Of a stretch of DNA of 11,452 nucleotides, positions 7,508 through 11,452 are shown piece after piece. Source of the DNA: an uncultured Blautia sp. GTDB taxonomy: Bacteria; Bacillota; Clostridia; Lachnospirales; Lachnospiraceae. A program made the position numbers and the translations under genes. The notes beneath the pieces are model-generated. The model saw nothing but the letters and a program-made list of their open reading frames with translations, was not told the DNA's origin and did not search any database. The stretch is taken from contig URWL01000032.1 of NCBI GenBank assembly GCA_900551465.1, positions 1-11,452 of the forward strand. The letters are read 5' to 3'. The number at the start of each line of letters is the position of its first letter. Position 1 is the first letter of the stretch.

Positions 7508-7726
7508 TCATAGATTCCTATCTGCACCTTCTATCCTTATGATCTCGTCTATGGAAACCTCCGTCATGTCAGAGATTTCTTCATAGGTAAATTGTTTTTT
7601 AGCCAAAAGCTTCCGGACAAATTTTCTTTCTGCGGATTTTATTCCATCCTCACGCCCTTCTTTGCGTCCTTCTTTGCGACCTTCCTCACGACCTTCCTCT
7701 TTCAGATCTTCCAATGCTTTGCACAT
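7508..7726 (-). CDS. Candidate nested small protein (RpnS-like) from internal start in the Rpn gene
   Basis: An in-frame ATG at 7724-7726 is preceded by GAGGAGGAGGTCAAT, containing two overlapping AGGAGG motifs five and eight bases from the start. This is stronger than the ribosome site of the full-length protein. The product would be the last 72 residues of the Rpn protein, starting MCKALEDLKEE. It holds the EGR/KEGR repeat and a C-terminal helical segment (FTYEEISDMTEVSIDEIIRI). In described rpn gene-within-gene loci the short C-terminal form neutralises the nuclease. Seen: the ribosome site, start codon and frame. Inferred: that it is made and acts as antitoxin. The alternative is that the Glu-Glu-Glu-Val codons create AGGAGG by chance. 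Confidence 0.5.
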   Translation of the reverse strand: MCKALEDLKEEGREEGRKEGRKEGREDGIKSAERKFVRKLLAKKQFTYEEISDMTEVSIDEIIRIEGADRNL

Positions 7727-8524
7727 ATTGACCTCCTCCTCTTTTTCATTGATCTTAAACTCGCTGCCTGTCATAATCTTTATCACCTGACTGGCCTTCT
7801 GCTCTACAGACAGAAATCGTGGATCTGTAGAAACAAGCTTCTGAAGCCGTTCCTTATCTTTTGAATATTTGATAAACAGCAGTACCTCCCTGAGACTGGA
7901 GTGGAAGTTCTCCATTTCTGTATCGGCAATACTGTGCGGAGAAATAAGGTTGATTCTGTAATCCGGAATGTAAGGAAGCAGTGCAGATTCTCTGATATCC
8001 AGCATATCATGGATCCCCAGGGGACCATCCCATTTATCCGGTCCAAAATACAGTACCAGGGTAATAACGGGAATCAGCCTGTCTTCTTTGTAAAAACCTG
8101 AAAGAAATTCCCCTGAACTTATCTTTTGTAAAAATTTCTTCCCATTATTTTTTGCTGCATTCATATGCCGTCTGTGTGCCCGGGCAATTTTATCCACCTG
8201 AGATGTATACTCCATGGAATCATAGAGCATATTTTTAACTGGCATGGCATAATGGATCTCAGACTGATCCTCCACTCCCAGAAGGAGATAAGCGGCCTCC
8301 TTATTCTGCATGGCCGCCAGATACTTAAAGTTATCACGGAATCTCTGAACCGGGTGTATCTTGCCATCCTCTCCATAGGGCAAAACAATCTCCACAGTAT
8401 CCAGCGGATAGAGGTCCTCTGGAGCGATCACCTGCTTTCCATGATAGATAAAATAATTAAATGCATCTGCAAAAATCCGCGGATCGTTCATATAATCTTT
8501 TGTAATCGTATCTTTTTTACCCAA
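7508..8524 (-). CDS. Rpn-family PD-(D/E)XK nuclease / putative transposase (RpnA-like)
   Basis: I read 338 residues from a TTG at 8522-8524, giving MGKKDTITKDYM, the usual N-terminus of Lachnospiraceae relatives; AGGTGG lies eight bases upstream. In-frame GTG codons at 8536 and 8533 overlap that ribosome site and are less likely. The N-terminal two thirds match the PD-(D/E)XK nuclease fold of the Rpn (recombination-promoting nuclease, Transposase_31/YhgA-like) family. Candidate catalytic residues are D64 in RFRDN and the E-x-Q triad E85-D86-Q87 in LLLGVEDQSEIHYAMPVKN. Residues 276-291 are a fourfold EEGR/KEGR repeat, followed by a helical end. Rpn proteins cleave DNA and promote RecA-independent recombination; some act as toxins held by a small protein translated from within the gene. 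Such an internal start is present here. It is a single gene with no inverted repeats or other IS parts nearby. Confidence 0.85.
   Translation of the reverse strand: MGKKDTITKDYMNDPRIFADAFNYFIYHGKQVIAPEDLYPLDTVEIVLPYGEDGKIHPVQRFRDNFKYLAAMQNKEAAYLLLGVEDQSEIHYAMPVKNMLYDSMEYTSQVDKIARAHRRHMNAAKNNGKKFLQKISSGEFLSGFYKEDRLIPVITLVLYFGPDKWDGPLGIHDMLDIRESALLPYIPDYRINLISPHSIADTEMENFHSSLREVLLFIKYSKDKERLQKLVSTDPRFLSVEQKASQVIKIMTGSEFKINEKEEEVNMCKALEDLKEEGREEGRKEGRKEGREDGIKSAERKFVRKLLAKKQFTYEEISDMTEVSIDEIIRIEGADRNL
7652..7699 (-). repeat. Four tandem 12-bp repeats encoding (E/K)EGR
   Basis: Read on the minus strand, the units are GAGGAAGGTCGT, GAGGAAGGTCGC, AAAGAAGGACGC and AAAGAAGGGCGT. Each encodes E/K-E-G-R, and a degenerate fifth unit encodes EDGI. 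The 12-base period keeps frame, so copy-number change would lengthen or shorten the tail without a frameshift. Such runs are typical of the Rpn C-terminus. Confidence 0.85.
7727..7740 (-). promoter_or_regulatory. Internal Shine-Dalgarno inside the Rpn gene
   Basis: The complement of 7732-7740 reads AGGAGGAGG and lies five bases before the in-frame ATG at 7726. It decides the internal start of the nested product. Confidence 0.55.
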
Positions 8525-8634
8525 ATTTATCACCACCTGTTAAGATTTTCAGCTGCTTCCATTCTTTAAATTGGGATTTTATTTTATGGAAGTTTATCTT
8601 AAGTAAGCGGCTCTCTCTGGTAAGAGCTGCTTTC

Positions 8635-8663
8635 AGCATAGCACATTGAAACAGGCAAAACAA
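8635..8663 (-). promoter_or_regulatory. Putative promoter of the Rpn gene
   Basis: TTGTTT (8658-8663) and TATGCT (8635-8640) have a 17-base spacer, with TG one base before the -10 (TGCTATGCT). The predicted leader of about 105 bases contains the AGCAGCTCT/AGAGCCGCT inverted repeat at its start. Confidence 0.45.
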
Positions 8664-8688
8664 TAAAAATGTCCTTCTAAGTTCCGCC

Positions 8689-8737
8689 AAAAATCCCCAT
8701 GATACGCTATAATTACTCAGGCATCATGGGGATTTTT
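8689..8737. terminator. Bidirectional hairpin terminator, 15-bp perfect stem
   Basis: AAAAATCCCCATGAT (8689-8703) and ATCATGGGGATTTTT (8723-8737) are perfect inverted repeats around a 19-base loop, with T-runs in both directions. No gene lies between it and the next terminator at 8813, so it is either a backup terminator for the nan module or the end of a small RNA starting near 8771. Confidence 0.8.
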
Positions 8738-8812
8738 ATATTAGTATTGTTAAAAAGATTTAATTTGCATAATATCCATTATAAAATATAGGACTTCTTC
8801 CTCTAATCCATA

Positions 8813-8871
8813 AAAAACACCGCAGCTCCCGGCGAGATGATTTCTCATTCTCCAGAAACAGCGGTGTTTTT
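8813..8871. terminator. Terminator of the nanE-ROK module
   Basis: AAAAACACCGC (8813-8823) and GCGGTGTTTTT (8861-8871) pair perfectly over 11 bases. The 37-base loop contains a small nested GAGA/TCTC stem. It begins six bases after the ROK stop codon, and T-runs flank it on both strands. Confidence 0.85.
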
Positions 8872-8877
8872 CTGTTT

Positions 8878-9825
8878 TTATTTCAGATTTTCATGCTTCT
8901 TCAAAAATGCCACTGCGCCCAAAAGCCCGGCATTGTTTCCAAGCTCCGCAGCGCAAATATGGAGATTTTCCCGGAAACAGGGCATTACCTTCTTCAGGAT
9001 TTTTTCTTTCAGAGGACAGATAAACAATTCTTCCTGCTGGCTGACGCCGCCTCCGATGATCACAGTTTCCGGATTAAAAATGTGGATCAGTCCAATCAGC
9101 CCTACGGCAATATCCTGAATCCATTCATCCAGAATTTTCAAGATTTTCTGATTTCCTTCTGCTGCCTGACGAAAAATATATCTGCCGTCAATATCCGTAT
9201 CGGATAAGGTGTCAGAAAGTTCCTTCACCCGTCTTACCAGAGCCGTTGTAGACGCATAGCTTTCATAGCAGCCTGTATTTCCGCAGCTGCATGGAATTCC
9301 GTCTTTTTTTATGGTAAAATGCCCCAGTTCTCCGGCAATTCCTACTGATCCGGAAAGAAGCTGATCCTGTACAATGATCCCGCCTCCTACTCCGGTTCCT
9401 ACTGTGATCATGATCACATTGCAGCTGTCTTTTGCCGCTCCTTTCCACTGCTCTCCCATAACGGCACAGTTGGCATCATTTGTCACTGTGACCGGAAGAT
9501 GATAATGTTCCTCCAGAATTGTTTTTACAGGAGTTCCAAGCCAGTTGGCAATATGCCCTGCAGAGCCGGCCACAGTTCCCTCCTGCACATTGATCTGTCC
9601 GGTAGCAGAAACTCCAATCCCGGAAAGGTTTTCCACTGAAGTACCAATGCGTTTCAGAAAAATGTCTGTATTTTTTACTACAGTTTCAATGATAGGTGTC
9701 TGATATCCATCAAAGCTGACAGAAAAAGAATCCATTTCCAGGATATCTCCATCGCTGTTCACAAGACCGATCTTTGCCGCTGTTCCCCCAATATCAATAC
9801 CCAGAAATATTTTATTTGTCTGCAT
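8878..9825 (-). CDS. nanK: ROK-family sugar kinase, probable N-acetylmannosamine kinase NanK
   Basis: This 315-residue ROK kinase shows the ATP-phosphate motif DIGGT (11-15), the catalytic Asp in TNDAN (D117), the ATP-binding GTGVGGG (143-149), and the ROK zinc site H169 in ELGHF plus C179, C181 and C186 in CSCGNTGC. A second nucleotide-binding GGG is at 258-260. There is no N-terminal helix-turn-helix, so it is a kinase and not a ROK repressor. It overlaps nanE by 14 bases and has AAGGA before its ATG, so they are co-translated. The kinase that feeds NanE phosphorylates ManNAc at C6, hence the NanK proposal. ROK substrate specificity cannot be read from these motifs; glucokinase or N-acetylglucosamine kinase activity is the main alternative. 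Confidence 0.88.
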   Translation of the reverse strand: MQTNKIFLGIDIGGTAAKIGLVNSDGDILEMDSFSVSFDGYQTPIIETVVKNTDIFLKRIGTSVENLSGIGVSATGQINVQEGTVAGSAGHIANWLGTPVKTILEEHYHLPVTVTNDANCAVMGEQWKGAAKDSCNVIMITVGTGVGGGIIVQDQLLSGSVGIAGELGHFTIKKDGIPCSCGNTGCYESYASTTALVRRVKELSDTLSDTDIDGRYIFRQAAEGNQKILKILDEWIQDIAVGLIGLIHIFNPETVIIGGGVSQQEELFICPLKEKILKKVMPCFRENLHICAAELGNNAGLLGAVAFLKKHENLK

Positions 9826-10531
9826 TGTGATATTCCTTCACTCTGTTGATAAAGCGGGTGGCAATCTCCAGCGGCCGTGTGATCGCCCCTCCTACTACAA
9901 CGGCATAAGCGCCTGCCTCCAGCATCTGCACTGCCTCATCCGGATAGTGCACCTTACCTTCTGCAATCACAGGAATATCAATTGTTTCCGAAAGCTTTTT
10001 CACCAGCTCCACATCCGGTCCGTCCACCTTCGGAGAATAGTCCGTATATCCGCTTAATGTGGTTCCCACAAAATCCACGCCGCATTTCCATGCGTTTACA
10101 CCCTCTTCATAAGTAGAAATATCCGCCATAAGCACAACGTCCGGATATTTTTCTTTGATCTGGGCGATAAATTCATTAATGGTAGATCCATCTCCTCTTC
10201 TTCTCATGGTGCAGTCCAGTGCAATGATATCTGCATCTGCTGCGTAAAGCTCATCTACTTCTTTCATAGTGGGTGTAATGTAGGAATCATAACCGTCATA
10301 AACAATCTTGATGATTCCGATTACCGGAAGATCCGTTTCTTCTTTGATTGCCAGCACATCCCTGATACTGCTGGTGCGGATACAGGGCGAGCCTGCCTGC
10401 TTGGCAGCCCGGGCCATCAGATACATAATTGATTTTTCTTCCACATAAAGGGGTTCAGAAGGAAGAGCCTGACAGGAAACGATCAGCTGTCCTTTGATCC
10501 TCTCGAGGATTTCTTGTTTAGAATACCTCAT
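9812..10531 (-). CDS. nanE: N-acetylmannosamine-6-phosphate 2-epimerase NanE
   Basis: This 239-residue (beta/alpha)8 barrel matches NanE. Signatures are GQLIVSCQALP (14-24) near the N-terminus, the active-site strand IGIIKIVYDGYDSYITPT (71-88) with likely catalytic Lys75, ALDCTMRRR (104-112), DFVGTTLSGYT (153-163), the second catalytic residue Glu191 in VIAEGK, and the phosphate-binding VVVGGAITRP (211-220). Lys75 and Glu191 are assigned by analogy with the Clostridium perfringens enzyme. It converts ManNAc-6-P to GlcNAc-6-P, linking sialic-acid catabolism to amino-sugar metabolism. AGGTGG precedes the ATG. A ROK kinase follows with overlap, and an RpiR regulator lies upstream on the same strand. 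The lyase NanA, a transporter and a sialidase are not in the window. Confidence 0.95.
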   Translation of the reverse strand: MRYSKQEILERIKGQLIVSCQALPSEPLYVEEKSIMYLMARAAKQAGSPCIRTSSIRDVLAIKEETDLPVIGIIKIVYDGYDSYITPTMKEVDELYAADADIIALDCTMRRRGDGSTINEFIAQIKEKYPDVVLMADISTYEEGVNAWKCGVDFVGTTLSGYTDYSPKVDGPDVELVKKLSETIDIPVIAEGKVHYPDEAVQMLEAGAYAVVVGGAITRPLEIATRFINRVKEYHNADK

Positions 10532-10570
10532 AAAAGTCCACCTCCGTAAAAATACCTATATTTTTATCTT

Positions 10571-10604
10571 TACCATACATCATTTTCGTCAAAATAACAA
10601 TAGA
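10571..10604 (-). promoter_or_regulatory. Possible nanE promoter
   Basis: Two overlapping readings exist on the minus strand. One is TTGTTA, 17 bases, TATGGT (four of six matches each). The other is TTGACG, followed 16-17 bases later by a poor -10 (TAAAGA or AGATAA). Neither is decisive, which would fit a promoter that needs an activator. Both lie just downstream of the two palindromes at 10625-10659. Confidence 0.35.
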
Positions 10605-10624
10605 TAATACCTGCATTAAGAAAA

Positions 10625-10659
10625 TAATTTTTAAAATTACTAAATTATAAAAATAATTT
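10625..10659. promoter_or_regulatory. Two adjacent AT-rich palindromes, candidate RpiR operators
   Basis: TAATTTT-T-AAAATTA (10625-10639) and AAATTAT-AAAA-ATAATTT (10642-10659) are both perfect inverted repeats with 7-bp arms, with centres about 18-19 bases apart. They lie between rpiR and nanE, upstream of the possible nanE promoter, where an RpiR-family dimer would act. The AT-rich composition makes chance palindromes plausible. Confidence 0.35.
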
Positions 10660-11452
10660 CACAGCAATTTTCTGGAAACCGCCTGAGAAGTCGCATCCCT
10701 GAATGCAGAATTTTCTTCTGCATTTCTGCCGCAATAGGTATTAAACAGACAGTCGATCAAAAACATCTGTCCCATTTTCGCCGCAACAGAACCTGACTGC
10801 AGAGGATTTTCATTATATCCACAGATCAGACTTACATCTGCAAAACTGGCAGCCAGAGATTTTCGAAAATGTGTAATAAGGATAATGGGAATATGACGTT
10901 CGCTGGCAAGATCCAGCACCTCTTTCATATCTCTGGTAGATCCGGAATAAGAAAAAAACAAGATCACGTCTCCCGGTGTCATAAGGGCTGCTGCTATGGT
11001 CTGCATATGAGAATCCTCAATATGGATAAACTTTGTTGTTACTGTAGAAAACAAAGCCCAGGCTTCTTTTGCCATTACCATGCTGCCGCCCTGGCCAAAA
11101 CAGTAAACATGTCGGGCATTTACCAGCAGATCTACAGCAGTCTTTAATGAAAACGGATCCAGCTGGGCAATGGTATCATTCAAAGAAGAAAGATAGGAGT
11201 CTCTCAGCTTTCTGCACATATTTTCCAATGCTGCACTGTCACTGACAGAAGTAAAGGCTGATTCAAAATCTTCTGATGAATTCGCCCGGTCTGATTTTGC
11301 AAGAGCCAGCTTAAGTTCATGATAACCGCTTAATCCCATCATACGGCAGAAACGCGTAATAGTAGCTTCTGACACACCTGAGTTTTCTGCAAGTGAACTA
11401 ATAGACAGATACTGAGTTTCTGCTGTATTGGATAAAATATAATTTGCCAGCT
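10659..11452 (-). CDS. RpiR/MurR-family regulator with SIS domain (5' end cut by window edge)
   Basis: 263 residues are visible and the frame stays open to the right edge, so the true start is outside the window (family length about 280). The N-terminal HTH_6 domain has its recognition region at ENSGVSEATITRFCRMMG (22-39). The C-terminal SIS phosphosugar-binding domain runs about 105-240, with VYCFGQGGS (115-123) and the phosphate-contact loop FFSYSGSTRD (165-174). RpiR-type regulators sense phosphorylated sugars; next to nanE the likely ligand is ManNAc-6-P or GlcNAc-6-P (inference). The apparent start at 11375 is a GTG within the DNA-binding helix and is not real. There is a 127-base gap to nanE on the same strand, with no GC-rich terminator, so read-through from rpiR into nanE is possible. 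Confidence 0.9.
   Translation of the reverse strand, partial: LANYILSNTAETQYLSISSLAENSGVSEATITRFCRMMGLSGYHELKLALAKSDRANSSEDFESAFTSVSDSAALENMCRKLRDSYLSSLNDTIAQLDPFSLKTAVDLLVNARHVYCFGQGGSMVMAKEAWALFSTVTTKFIHIEDSHMQTIAAALMTPGDVILFFSYSGSTRDMKEVLDLASERHIPIILITHFRKSLAASFADVSLICGYNENPLQSGSVAAKMGQMFLIDCLFNTYCGRNAEENSAFRDATSQAVSRKLL

Larger units (their letters stand above)
8525..8877. other. Gene-free stretch between the Rpn gene and the ROK kinase
   Basis: No credible reading frame is found here on either strand. It holds a possible promoter for the Rpn gene (8635-8663), a short inverted repeat AGCGGCTCT/AGAGCTGCT (8606-8614 and 8623-8631, one G-U type pair), two strong terminator hairpins (8689-8737 and 8813-8871), and an AT-rich piece between the hairpins with a perfect minus-strand TATAAT at 8778-8783. 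Confidence 0.7.

Noticed and set aside
7652..7699. Short direct repeats as a CRISPR array
   Set aside because: The units are contiguous 12-bp coding repeats with no spacers, inside a clear protein frame.
7508..8524. Rpn gene as part of an insertion sequence
   Set aside because: No terminal inverted repeats, target duplication or partner transposase was seen; the hairpins around 8689-8871 are terminators.
10659..11375. RpiR regulator starting at 11375
   Set aside because: That codon is a GTG inside the helix-turn-helix. The frame continues with conserved residues to the window edge, so the gene is truncated by the window.

Overview
The window looks like chromosomal DNA of a gut-type Firmicute, most likely a Lachnospiraceae member (Blautia/Ruminococcus-like). 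The reasons are purine-rich AGGAGG ribosome sites, moderate GC, a FabT-like MarR regulator, a C-terminally extended Clostridia-type MetG, and an Rpn-family protein with a KEGR-rich tail. The genus is inferred from protein character, not from a marker gene.

Layout. (1) At the left edge a MarR/FabT-like regulator (minus, truncated) is transcribed divergently from a membrane-anchored CapA-family protein (plus). (2) capA converges on a minus-strand operon; a shared bidirectional terminator lies between them. Read in its own direction the operon is moaC-moaA-mogA-MOSC-tatD. It encodes the first molybdenum-cofactor steps (MoaA and MoaC make cyclic pyranopterin monophosphate), MPT adenylylation (MogA-like), a stand-alone MOSC protein, and a TatD metal-dependent hydrolase as the last gene. 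ATGA overlaps join moaC/moaA and MOSC/tatD. No moaD, moaE, moeA or mobA is present. (3) metG lies upstream on the same strand but ends at its own terminator, and a good promoter for the moa operon is embedded in that terminator. In many Firmicutes metG and tatD are neighbours, so the moa/MOSC block appears to sit inside that pair. (4) Next comes an Rpn-family PD-(D/E)XK protein with a strong internal Shine-Dalgarno and ATG that would yield a separate 72-residue C-terminal product, the architecture of the rpn gene-within-gene toxin/antitoxin loci. (5) A gene-free stretch of about 350 bp carries two perfect-stem terminators and possibly a small RNA unit. (6) The right end holds a sialic-acid/amino-sugar module: an RpiR/MurR regulator (truncated at the right edge), nanE (ManNAc-6-P epimerase) and a ROK kinase probably acting as NanK, all on the minus strand. 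Two AT-rich perfect palindromes between rpiR and nanE are candidate operators.

Most of the window is ordinary core and accessory metabolism. The best candidates for something less described are the nested small protein inside rpn, the promoter embedded in the metG terminator, and the small terminator-ended transcription unit beside rpn.
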